Assembly (NCBI GenBank): GCA_963770295.1
Contig: CAVYPA010000004.1
Location: 62,001-126,000, forward strand
From: AWTP1-13 sp963770295
GTDB taxonomy: Bacteria > Pseudomonadota > Alphaproteobacteria > Rhizobiales > Hyphomicrobiaceae
Direction of reading: 5' to 3'
Length of the DNA: 64,000 nt
Shown here: one piece after another, positions 45,272 to 53,065 of the stretch
How positions within the stretch are numbered: the first letter of the stretch is position 1
How the letters are laid out: the number at the start of each line of letters is the position of its first letter
The notes under the pieces: model-generated
What the model was told of the DNA's origin: nothing
Databases searched by the model: none
The model's input: only the letters and a program-made list of their open reading frames with translations
Position numbers and translations under genes: made by a program

Positions 45272-45578
45272 AGCAAGCCTCCCACTGTGTTTCCGACATG
45301 AGGGATGGGGAGCGCCTATGACGGCGCGGCGCGGCACCTTGATTTAGTGCCGCATGCCTCAATGTACGCCATCGTACACCACTCCAGAGGAATAGTCCAA
45401 AACCGTACAAAACCCGTCACGTCTGACGGGTGGCGCACCGTAACCGCTGAGGCTGCGCAGATGGCGGTACCAGCACACACGCCGGAGTGCGTTCGTTCAC
45501 GCACACAGTTATGCGGGTAGGGGTTAGCAGCCACAGTCGACCAAGTGTTAAGTAACCTTCCTTACCGACGGTCGAGAG
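45272..45578. other. Intergenic stretch without a supported gene
   Basis: No gene is seen. Overlapping frames on both strands near 45305-45534 are mirror images of each other with no ribosome site. Confidence 0.4.
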
Positions 45579-45888
45579 GTGCACGGCCAGAATAGGCCTC
45601 GACGACTGCTCAGCAGGCTCGGATCAACCTGCAGGCGGTGCGTTGGCAAGCAAGCTTGGCGATGCTGCGTAAGACTTGGTACAGGCGGCTTGCGAGAACG
45701 GCAGCGCATCGAGATACAGAAAGTGCTCATCTCCAACCTGGAGCGCGAGGAACGAGGGCACTCGCGGTGCTCCCGCACGGCTACGGCGGTCCGAGGTGAT
45801 GCTGCAGCTGCTTGAGGACCATCGTGAGGCCATCCTGGAGAACGTGCAGAGGTCCCTGTTGCCAGGTTGCTCAATCCTGAAATTTTAA
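45579..45888 (+). pseudogene. Frameshifted small helical protein
   Basis: One frame gives LRERQRIEIQKVLISNLERE and the adjacent frame RLRRSEVMLQLLEDHREAIL then ENVQRSLL. Joined by one shift near 45765 they make a helix-turn-helix-like small protein of the same style as the coiled-coil minis nearby. It is likely a relic. Confidence 0.35.
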
Positions 45889-46015
45889 ATTCAAAATATT
45901 CACCCGCCAATTTCATCAGCATGATGATCATCCGCTTTCGGGGTTTCGCCTGAGTGTCTTGCGGCCAAGCAACTGGCATTCGTTCAAATCCGGGAATATC
46001 CGAAAGGAGTGTCAG

Positions 46016-46357
46016 ATGCGCTTACGAACAATTGCCGCCGCCTTGGTGGTCGCTGCGCCTCTTCTTGCCCTTGAAAGTCCATCAGCCGCAGCCTGTTGGG
46101 AGGGTAGGGGTTATGGCTACGCCGCAGCTGGTTATGCCGCCCCGCGTCGTGGGTACATGAGCTACGGTTACTCTTCCCCAGCCTACTACGGCGGCTACGG
46201 TGGCTACTACGGCGGCTACGGTGGCTATGGAATAGCCCGTGGTATCGCACGCCGTAACATCAGACGTGCGGCCTACGGCGGCGTTGGCTACCGTGGTGGC
46301 GTAGGCGTCCGCAGAGGTCTCGGCGTTGGTGTAGGCCGCGTTGGGCGCTTCAGATAG
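46016..46357 (+). CDS. Small exported Gly/Tyr-rich protein
   Basis: A 113-residue protein with a signal peptide (MRLRTIAAALVVAAPLLALE, cleavage near SAAAC) and a mature part of Gly/Tyr repeats (PAYYGGYGGYYGGYGGYG) then Arg-rich Gly/Val repeats. GAAAGGAGTGTCAG precedes ATG 46016. It is a paralogue of the gene at 44313 by leader and start. Gly/Tyr-rich exported proteins are common in rhizobia; a surface or envelope role is likely but unknown. Confidence 0.66.
   Translation: MRLRTIAAALVVAAPLLALESPSAAACWEGRGYGYAAAGYAAPRRGYMSYGYSSPAYYGGYGGYYGGYGGYGIARGIARRNIRRAAYGGVGYRGGVGVRRGLGVGVGRVGRFR
46183..46224. repeat. Direct repeat of 21 bp inside the Gly/Tyr-rich gene
   Basis: CTACTACGGCGGCTACGGTG plus G occurs at 46183 and again at 46204, giving the protein repeat YYGGYGG. 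Confidence 0.85.
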
Positions 46358-47068
46358 CTCCTACACCAGAACTTCTTTGGCGGCGCCGGGTCCTCTTTGG
46401 GGGCTTCTACAGGCGCCGCATTTGCGACTGGCGCCCCAGGTCGCTCTTTGAGAAGCGCAGGCTCAGGATTGGCCCCAGGCGCGCGCTGGCGGCGCGGGAA
46501 TCAGGCCTTCCTGTGTGATCCACTTCCCCCGAGCTTCCCCACCCGCAAATGTGGGGAAGCAACTTTGCAGGAAAGCCCCGCCGTTATTGGGGTTTTCAGC
46601 TACTTCCCCACCAAGGCCCCATATCAGAAAGTTACCGACTTCTGGCGGAACGCGCCGAGGTGCGCAAAAAACAATTGGCTGGCCTTCGGGGTGGGGCCGA
46701 GATGCCAACCGAGGTGCCAGATTTCGGCGCCAGGCGCGGCGCCGACACGGCCAAGGGGCGCGCGTAGGCCCGCACGGCCACCCTCGGGAGCGGGTTCGTC
46801 GGCAGCTTTGTGGCGGCGGTCCTGCGACGCCCTCACTGGCATTGCCACGGGTTTGAACGGGGCACGGGCTCCCTCTTCCTTTCCCCTTTGAACCACAGGT
46901 TGATCTTGCTCAGGACTTCGCCTACGGCTGGCGCGCCAAGGGCGAACCCGCACGGCGGGTGCTCGTCGCATCGCCGATCGAGCACGTAAGGCGGCTATGA
47001 ATGCGCTTTTGCATTGGTCGCATGCTCAGGCCGTCGCCGCCCACTTTTATGAACGTTGAGGCTTAGCC
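46358..47068. other. Intergenic stretch upstream of pobA, with a strong hairpin
   Basis: No gene is supported here. Frames on both strands from 46397 to 46971 lack motifs. The perfect hairpin at 46533-46560 is listed separately, and the last 100 bases before pobA may hold its promoter. Confidence 0.45.
46533..46560. other. Perfect 10-bp inverted repeat (hairpin)
   Basis: GCTTCCCCAC is followed after an 8-base loop by its exact complement GTGGGGAAGC. No T-run follows on either strand, so it is not a classic terminator. It lies 175 bases after the Gly/Tyr-rich gene. Confidence 0.7.
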
Positions 47069-48241
47069 ATGCGCACGCAAGTGGGAATTGTCGGCGGCGG
47101 TCCCTCCGGCTTGCTGTTGGCGCGGCTCCTGGACTTGGGCGGCGTCGAATTGGTGGTCCTGGAAAAGCGTACCCCCGAGTATCTGCGTGCCCGGGTGCGC
47201 GCCGGGCTGCTTGAGCAGGGCACCGTCGACCTGCTGGTCGAGGCCGGGGTTGGTGACCGCCTGAACCGTGAGCGGCTGATGCATGAGGGTGTTGAGATCG
47301 CCTTCGACGGTCGACGCCATCGCCTCGATCTTACGGAGCTGACCGGTCGTTTCGTCAGCATCTACGGCCAAGCCGAGATTCAAAAGGACCTGATGGCGGC
47401 TCACGAGGCATCGAGGCGCCATATCGTCTATGAAGCGGAGGACGTGAGCCTGCACGGCATCATGACCGACAAGCCGCGGCTGCGCTATCACAAGGGCGGC
47501 GAGGCGCACGAGATCGACTGCGACTTCATCGCCGGTTGCGATGGTTTCCACGGCGTAAGTCGCCAGGCGATCCCGCAAGAGGTGATCCGTATCTACGAGC
47601 GCACCTATCCCTTCGCTTGGCTCGGCATCCTGTCCGACACGCGCCCGGTCAACCATGAGCTCATCTATTGCAACCACGAGCGAGGGTTTGCGCTTTGCAC
47701 CATGCGATCCCTGACGAGGAGCCGCTACTATTTGCAAGTGCCTGCCGATGAGGATGTGGCCGATTGGCCCGACGAGCGTTTCTGGAGCGAACTGAAGCGC
47801 CGCATTCCCGCTGACGTAGCGGCGGGGCTCGAAACCGGTCCCGCCATCGAGAAAAGTGTGGCGCAGCTGCGCTCCTTCGTTGCCGAGCCCATGCGCCATG
47901 GGCGGCTGTTCCTTGCCGGCGACGCCGCCCACATTGTACCGCCGACCGGTGCCAAGGGTCTCAACTTGGCTGCCGCCGACGTGCGCTTCTTGGCCGAAGC
48001 GCTCGTGGCCTACTACGACTCGGGCCGCACCGACCTCATGGATGGCTATTCGCAGCGATGTTTGGCCCGGGTCTGGAAGGCGCAGCGCTTCTCCTGGTGG
48101 ATGACGACGCTGACCCACCGCTTCCCGGAGGCCAGTGCCTTTGAGCGGCGAGCGCAGATGGCTGAACTGGGCTACCTGGTCGGTTCGCGGGCCGCGCAGA
48201 CGGCTCTGGCAGAAAATTATGTCGGGCTGCCGATCGTCTAG
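47069..48241 (+). CDS. pobA: 4-hydroxybenzoate 3-monooxygenase
   Basis: A 390-residue group A flavoprotein that hydroxylates 4-hydroxybenzoate to protocatechuate with NADPH and O2. It starts RTQVGIVGGGPSGLLLARLL, has RVRAGLLEQGTVDLL then GRRHRLDLTELTG and SIYGQAEIQKDLM (the PobA-specific substrate region), and the FAD motif LFLAGDAAHIVPPTGAKGLN. Length equals the family norm. No pca or ring-cleavage gene is nearby; a truncated TetR relic lies downstream on the other strand. ATG 47069 follows GAGGCTTAGCC. Confidence 0.95.
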   Translation: MRTQVGIVGGGPSGLLLARLLDLGGVELVVLEKRTPEYLRARVRAGLLEQGTVDLLVEAGVGDRLNRERLMHEGVEIAFDGRRHRLDLTELTGRFVSIYGQAEIQKDLMAAHEASRRHIVYEAEDVSLHGIMTDKPRLRYHKGGEAHEIDCDFIAGCDGFHGVSRQAIPQEVIRIYERTYPFAWLGILSDTRPVNHELIYCNHERGFALCTMRSLTRSRYYLQVPADEDVADWPDERFWSELKRRIPADVAAGLETGPAIEKSVAQLRSFVAEPMRHGRLFLAGDAAHIVPPTGAKGLNLAAADVRFLAEALVAYYDSGRTDLMDGYSQRCLARVWKAQRFSWWMTTLTHRFPEASAFERRAQMAELGYLVGSRAAQTALAENYVGLPIV

Positions 48242-48398
48242 ATCTTTCGCCGGCAGGCGTCGCGGCGTCAAGAACGCCGCTCGCGCAGGCATGCGCCCGG
48301 GGGCCCAAAGCCCAAAACTCCAGTCAAAAGATTTCGAGCCAATCGCGCCAGGTCTGAGCAGCCTTACCTCTTCTGTGAGCGCAAGGCACAGTTCAGCT

Positions 48399-48790
48399 TT
48401 AATGGTGTTGAGGCCGCGTCGCCCGTTGCGAGACCGCTGCCCTTTTTCCGGGAGCGCCGAGGCCGATCCGATTCAACTCGCTCACGATGTGTTCGAGCCG
48501 CTCCTTTGCGAGCTTGCTGCGGCTCAGTGCGGCACCGAGATAGGTCCAATACAGCAGTTGTGCCCGCGTCGAGGCCAGCGGCGGCGCGATGCCCGCTGTT
48601 ACGAGCATCCGCTCCATGTACTCGCGTCGCCGGTGGTCGACCTCGCACAGGGCGCGCGCCGCGGCGGCGTTGGTCTGTGCCCAGGTGCGCATGTGGACTT
48701 CCAGCACGGCATTGTGCCCGAAGGCCCGGCGCAACAGTGCGTTCAGGCGTTGTTCGGCCGAGCCATAGCGTTCGAGGTCAGCAATGGTGC
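48399..48790 (-). pseudogene. TetR-family regulator, C-terminal domain only
   Basis: The minus strand carries a TetR-type ligand domain (ADLERYGSAEQRLNALLRRA, then VHMRTWAQTNAAAARALCEV and LLYWTYLGAALSRSKLAKER) but no helix-turn-helix precedes it: upstream sequence in the frame is unrelated. The DNA-binding half seems lost by deletion at about 48790. It ends with a stop at 48399. Confidence 0.65.
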
Positions 48791-49023
48791 CTGAGCACGA
48801 GATGTCTGCGTGCTGCGCGGCAAGCCAGCAGCTGCGGGTCTCAGCGCAGCACGCGTTAGGGATAATGCATGCGGCCGCCCGGCATAATATCAACGGCGCC
48901 GAGCTCGGGCGCGGCGCCGGTGGGCGACGGCGGTTAGGGAGGAACCCGTACCAGTCTGCTTCGTTGGAGATAGACCTGAAGCAGCTAGGAGTTAGCGCGC
49001 CCAGGCAAAGTGGATACAGAGCA

Positions 49024-49995
49024 ATGGCCATCTTGGTCGTCGACAGCAATGAGCCTGGTCGTCTTCGCAAATCTCGTCAGCTTGCCGCATTGGGATATCG
49101 TGTGCACGCGACGGCAAGCGCGACCTCCGCCATGGCGACGATCGCCGCAAATCCCATAGAGCTTGCCGTCGTCGTCGATGCTCAGCTTCCCGACATGGCT
49201 GGATTGCAGCTTTGTAAGCTCATCAAGCGTCAAAACGTTGGCCTGCTTGTGCTGCAGACCTCGGCCGCGTTCCCGGCGCCAGTGGGTGATATTGCCGATC
49301 TCGAGGACGTCGCGGACGCTTATTTGGCCGAACCAATCGAGCCCATGGAATTCGTCGGCACGGTTCGCATCCTGCTGCGGCTGCGAGACGCCGAGTTGCA
49401 CCGGGAGCTGCTCATCCGTGAACTCAGTCATCGCGTCAAGAATTCCTTGGCGATTGTGCAGTCCCTCGTCAGCTTCACCCGGCGTTCCGTTGCCTCGCTC
49501 GATGAGTTTGAAGCCCTGTTGATAAGTCGTGTCCACGCCATGGCACGCGCTCATGACATTCTCATGCTAACCGCTGGTGAGGGTGCGAGCCTGGCCTCGA
49601 TCATTGAAGCCGTTGTCGGACCATTTGGGCGCGATCGCTTCCTGCTGCACGGGCCCAATGTCTGGCTCGCCCCAAACCCGGCGGTGCGCTTCGGGCTTGC
49701 AATGCACGAGTTGGCGACCAACGCCAGCAAGCACGGCGCGCTCGCTACGGATGGAGGCCAGATCGAAGTGCACTGGGCTGCCGACACGACCATGCCCCCT
49801 GGGCTGCTAAACCTCTCCTGGACCGAGATGGGTGGACCCGAGGTCGCGGGACCGCGGGAGGGAGGACTTGGGGCGACGCTGGTTGGAACCCTATTGGCGC
49901 CCGACACGGAGAGCGCAACGCGATTTGATTACCTGCCGTCGGGACTCCAGTTCTGCGCGGGACTGGCGCTATCGGACCGTATCAAACTCAGGTGA
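49024..49995 (+). CDS. Receiver domain fused to an HWE-type histidine kinase
   Basis: A 323-residue signalling protein with two parts. Residues 1-120 are a response-regulator fold (MAILVVDSNEPGRLRKSRQL, LAVVVDAQLPDMAGLQLCKL with the phospho-acceptor Asp, and YLAEPIEPMEF where the usual conserved Lys is a Glu). Residues 125-323 are an HWE-family kinase: ELSHRVKNSLAIVQSLVSFT is the phospho-His helix, and MHELATNASKHGALATDGGQ is the N-box. No membrane segment or PAS domain is present, so it is a soluble hybrid. ATG 49024 is chosen. Input and output partners are not nearby. Confidence 0.87.
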   Translation: MAILVVDSNEPGRLRKSRQLAALGYRVHATASATSAMATIAANPIELAVVVDAQLPDMAGLQLCKLIKRQNVGLLVLQTSAAFPAPVGDIADLEDVADAYLAEPIEPMEFVGTVRILLRLRDAELHRELLIRELSHRVKNSLAIVQSLVSFTRRSVASLDEFEALLISRVHAMARAHDILMLTAGEGASLASIIEAVVGPFGRDRFLLHGPNVWLAPNPAVRFGLAMHELATNASKHGALATDGGQIEVHWAADTTMPPGLLNLSWTEMGGPEVAGPREGGLGATLVGTLLAPDTESATRFDYLPSGLQFCAGLALSDRIKLR

Positions 49996-50100
49996 CCCAG
50001 GCAGCCGAGACGCGCCGCGCCGGGCCGATGGCACCGCCGTCTCGCCGCCGCGGCATCGGCAAGGGCCGCCATCGGGCGCCAGCACCCGGCGACATCAAAC

Positions 50101-50370
50101 TCAATTGCCAGGCTTGACCAATTCGGCGTCCTGTTCCCGCATCGTGCGGAGAAAATGCTCGGCATGCTGAAAAAAATTTTGAGCTTCGATGGCGTCGCCG
50201 TTCATGAGCGCGGCGCGGGCGAGCGCGAGATAACGCTCGTATTGCCGTTTGGCATCGGCGATGGAATGGCCGCCGCCTTGCTGGGATTGCGTTGAGCGCG
50301 ATCGTAAATGCGGTCCGGGACCGCGATTGTTCGGCCGCCCGCGCGAGGGTCTCTGGAATTTTTTTGGCAT
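50101..50370 (-). CDS. DUF4167-like small protein
   Basis: An 89-residue basic protein. KRQYERYLALARAALMNGDA then IEAQNFFQHAEHFLRTM matches the DUF4167 core (..YxxLARdAxxxGDxVxAEnyxQHAEHYxRxm), with an Arg/Pro/Gly-rich N-terminus as in longer family members. It is a short version of the family. Nucleic-acid binding has been suggested for relatives; nothing here tests it. Confidence 0.7.
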   Translation of the reverse strand: MPKKFQRPSRGRPNNRGPGPHLRSRSTQSQQGGGHSIADAKRQYERYLALARAALMNGDAIEAQNFFQHAEHFLRTMREQDAELVKPGN

Positions 50371-50481
50371 TTTCGACCTACCTGAAGGCGGCGCGTCTTC
50401 TTCCCACTTCGCGCCTCGTGGGGAGCTAGCTGGACGAGGTGCCGAACGTCGAGACCTCGGGTAGGCGGTGCTTCATTTATT

Positions 50482-50664
50482 TCATTTATGGCTGGCGAGC
50501 TTCGCTTCCGCGAGGCCCGCCAGTTGGTCATAGGCGTCGGCGATGTCGGCCAGGATCTTTTTGCTAACCTGATCGATGCTTTGCTCAGCGTTCCGGCGCG
50601 CATCCTCGGCGCACCGACGCCAGTGCGTGGGTTCATCCTCGTCGAGCTGAGGTGTAAGGCTCAT
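50482..50664 (-). CDS. HWRR-type small helical protein, copy 1
   Basis: A 60-residue helical protein, MSLTPQLDEDEPTHWRRCAE then DARRNAEQSIDQVSKKILAD and IADAYDQLAGLAEAKL. The pattern H-W-R-R ... A ... K ... m-L-x-I-A-x-x-Y-x-x-L-A-x-x-A-E is common in rhizobial mini-proteins. It has the same length as the neighbouring copy at 50734. Function unknown. Confidence 0.65.
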   Translation of the reverse strand: MSLTPQLDEDEPTHWRRCAEDARRNAEQSIDQVSKKILADIADAYDQLAGLAEAKLASHK

Positions 50665-50733
50665 GGAGGGCAAACATCCGACACAGACACGAAGTTCCGC
50701 TCCGTGAACGCTGTGTTCTCGGGTCCACCACAA

Positions 50734-50916
50734 TCATTTTGCGCTAGTGTCGCGCAACTCTGCACGCTGGGCAAGGAGCTTGTAGCCCTCGGCAATGAAA
50801 AGCATGACCCGCTTCCGTTCCGGATCGGCCATGGTCAGGGCGATAAGGCGGGCTTCTGCTTCTAGCCGTCGCCAGTGCTGGGCGTCGCGTTGCTCGTCAG
50901 GAGAATCTGGCGACAT
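50734..50916 (-). CDS. HWRR-type small helical protein, copy 2
   Basis: A 60-residue protein, MSPDSPDEQRDAQHWRRLEA then EARLIALTMADPERKRVMLF and IAEGYKLLAQRAEL. It shares the H-W-R-R and I-A-x-x-Y-x-x-L-A pattern and exact length with the gene just downstream, so the pair looks like an old tandem duplication. Function unknown. Confidence 0.65.
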   Translation of the reverse strand: MSPDSPDEQRDAQHWRRLEAEARLIALTMADPERKRVMLFIAEGYKLLAQRAELRDTSAK

Positions 50917-51203
50917 TGGCCTGCTACGTCCCTCCCACCCAGGTGGCGAACGCAGATCAGCCAATTGCGTTCCAAACAAAGCGATCGAGGCCATTTTTCC
51001 CCTCCGAGCCGAGCCCATCATCCCATGCACCGCGACGCCAGGTCCGGGGCGCTTCGAGCCTGAGCGCTGGCGTAGCCGCGGCGGGCTCGCGCAGCGATTT
51101 GTCCGCCCGGTCCGATGCCGCGATCCGCTTTTGCCGAAGCCTCGGCCCGCGACCCCAGCGGAGGATAAAAGGGGGCCCGCTGCCCCAATAGGGGCCGCCG
51201 GCC

Positions 51204-51461
51204 CTAGGCGGGATCGCCGACATCGGCCAGGGCCAGGTCAGCTCCCATCGGCAGGCCTTGCTCGATGCGTTGGATGAGCCATGCAAGCGCATCTTCCCGG
51301 TCGGCAAAGACGACGTTGTGTTGCAGGATGTGGTCGAGATAGACGTGCAGGCGACCGTAATGATTGAGAATGGCGATCGGCCGGCCGCTATAGACGTCGG
51401 ACCAGAAATCAGGTTGCACGCAGTGCGCGTGGCTTGGCGTTGTGGTCGTCTCGATCAGCAT
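51204..51461 (-). CDS. Small hypothetical protein (85 residues)
   Basis: Starts MLIETTTTPSHAHCVQPDFW then SDVYSGRPIAILNHYGRLHV and YLDHILQHNVVFADREDALA. It has a balanced composition and G/C-rich third positions. No signal peptide and no known family. Confidence 0.58.
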   Translation of the reverse strand: MLIETTTTPSHAHCVQPDFWSDVYSGRPIAILNHYGRLHVYLDHILQHNVVFADREDALAWLIQRIEQGLPMGADLALADVGDPA

Positions 51462-51747
51462 TGAGCCCCCTCGAAGTGTCGAAGAAACGTCTGTGGTCTT
51501 GGTCGGACCCAGCCCGCCCGCGCCCCGCCGCTGTTGCCTCGCGCAACGACGTGGACCCGCGCGAAGGATTGCGCCCGTGTCGTTGCTTGCGTCTGGGCCC
51601 TTGGGTGAGACCCGGTCCTGCTTTCGCTGGTCGCTTGCCGCGCACGCGTTCCGTGCCCGAGCGCAGCCTCTCCAGTGCGGTGAACGCCAAGATGATCGCC
51701 AAGCTGGCGACCTGCAGAACGGCGAAGACAATGAGGCTTTGCGTCAT
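51409..51747 (-). CDS. Possible small membrane protein
   Basis: From ATG 51747 the frame gives MTQSLIVFAVLQVASLAIIL then AFTALERL, a clear single membrane helix, followed by a basic low-complexity tail that overlaps the next gene by 53 bases. Only the N-terminal part is convincing; the tail may be non-coding or frameshifted. Confidence 0.35.
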   Translation of the reverse strand: MTQSLIVFAVLQVASLAIILAFTALERLRSGTERVRGKRPAKAGPGLTQGPRRKQRHGRNPSRGSTSLREATAAGRGRAGSDQDHRRFFDTSRGLNADRDDHNAKPRALRAT

Positions 51748-52447
51748 TGAGTGAGTAGCTGGGCTACGCGCACTCACGCTTCACTGCGGCCGCTCGCTGC
51801 GGCAGACGCGCCCGCGCGCCACGGCGCGCGGATATTCGCACAACGCAATGGTTGTGGCCTCGTTCCGTGACGATCGAAAAATTTATTTGTGTACATGCAA
51901 TTGAAGCCGCGGCGATGCCCGCGCCGAGGTCCGATCTCGGCGTTGACCGCGGCAGACCCCGCATTGGCTTGGGGTGCCGCTTTCAGCCGCTGCGCCTGCC
52001 CTTGCCGTCGGCAACGTTGTCGGCCGGCGCTGGCAAAGAAACGCCCGCCATGCGTGCCGCCGCGCCTGCGAGCCTTGCTCGGGACCGAGGTGGGGAGGGG
52101 GATGGCGGAGCGGAACCCGTCAGAGCGCAAGGCGTCGATCAAACGGGTGCGGGGTATCGTTCAATCGCGCAGGGCCGGCCAAGCGCCGCTCCGAATCGGG
52201 AATATACTTGCGAACATAGCGTGGCGCAGCGTCCGGACTGACAAAAAGATATAATTCGACAGAACGGGCCCAACTTGGCAAAGCGTTCCGAACTTGGGCC
52301 TCGCAACGATAGGCCCATACTGTTCGGCGAGGAGTGCGCCCCGTTCCCTCCTGGGGTATGCGGTCCCTGGGGCTGTCCGTATCCCCTGGTCTCGCGGCGG
52401 CTGTTTCGCCCGGCGAGGGGAGCCCGCCGGCGGCGGTGGCCAGTCCT
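51748..52447. other. Gene-poor stretch
   Basis: No gene is supported. A minus-strand frame near 52120-52260 reads SVELYLFVSPDAAPRYVRKY, which looks protein-like but cannot be extended sensibly. A GGCCCAA..TTGGGCC inverted pair flanks about 52270-52300. Confidence 0.4.
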
Positions 52448-52756
52448 TCAGCCGGGATTGCCGAGGCGATTTTCGCGCCGCATCTGATCGCGCCAGCGCT
52501 CGCTGCCAAACGGCAACTTGTTGGCGTCATGCACGTAGTAGTCGCTTGGTGCATAGGCGCTGCCCGCTGGCGCCGCGCGCCGCGCTCGGCAGGGGCCTTG
52601 CCCCTTGCGCCCGCAGCGCACCGCCACTGGGTTCACGTCGCCGCTCGAGCGCGCAAACGCGCCCGCTTGCGCACTCCCCGGCCCCGCGGCGGCCGGGCCC
52701 ACCGGCGCGCCGAGCAAGATCATGGCCACCGGCACAAGTTGCAATCTCAACCTCAT
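52448..52756 (-). CDS. Small exported hypothetical protein
   Basis: A 102-residue protein with a signal peptide (MRLRLQLVPVAMILLGAPVG, cleavage near PAAAG), two cysteines around a basic middle, and a defined C-terminus YAPSDYYVHDANKLPFGSER then WRDQMRRENRLG. ATG 52756 is chosen for the leader. No family known; periplasmic. Confidence 0.58.
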   Translation of the reverse strand: MRLRLQLVPVAMILLGAPVGPAAAGPGSAQAGAFARSSGDVNPVAVRCGRKGQGPCRARRAAPAGSAYAPSDYYVHDANKLPFGSERWRDQMRRENRLGNPG

Positions 52757-53065
52757 CACAAAAAACTCCAAGCCTGCGGCAAACCCTAAACGTGTTGCCG
52801 CGAACCCCTGCCGCGGTAGGACGGCACCTCCTGCTAGGTGGGGAGCGCGCAGCCTCCTGTCGAGTGCGCATGAGGTCACGCTTGCGAGCAAATGCCGCGC
52901 TACGTCATCTTATACTTGACTATGAAAGTCAAGAATACGTAGGGTGAGGCCCTGCGTAGCCAGGCGTTTCATCGATCCCAGCCATCGCGTGTTTGAGACA
53001 ATCGCCGCCGATCACGGTTTTGTGCGGTGGTTAAGTAAGTTGCGTAAAGCGTTGAGGGGGATCGT
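52757..53065. other. Control region upstream of the siderophore receptor
   Basis: No gene. It contains the palindrome at 52915-52933, listed separately, and probably the promoter of the siderophore receptor gene. Confidence 0.5.
52915..52933. promoter_or_regulatory. CTTGACT-N5-AGTCAAG palindrome, possible iron-responsive operator
   Basis: The perfect 7-bp inverted repeat contains TGA-N9-TCA, the core of the RirA-type iron-responsive box of rhizobia, and its left arm is also a -35-like TTGACT. It lies about 135 bases before the TonB-dependent receptor start. The match is by eye; the regulator is not in this window. Confidence 0.45.

Noticed and set aside
46397..46971. Overlapping frames of 80-165 residues on both strands upstream of pobA
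   Set aside because: No motif, no ribosome site, and mutually antisense composition; kept as intergenic.
48784..49023. 80-residue N-terminal extension of the receiver-HWE kinase
   Set aside because: Receiver domains begin at MAILVVDSN; the extension is Arg/Ser-rich, lacks a ribosome site and overlaps the TetR relic.
52120..52554. 144-residue minus-strand frame with ELYLFVSPDAAPRYVRKY
   Set aside because: Only the last 60 residues look protein-like, the rest overlaps a better supported exported-protein gene.
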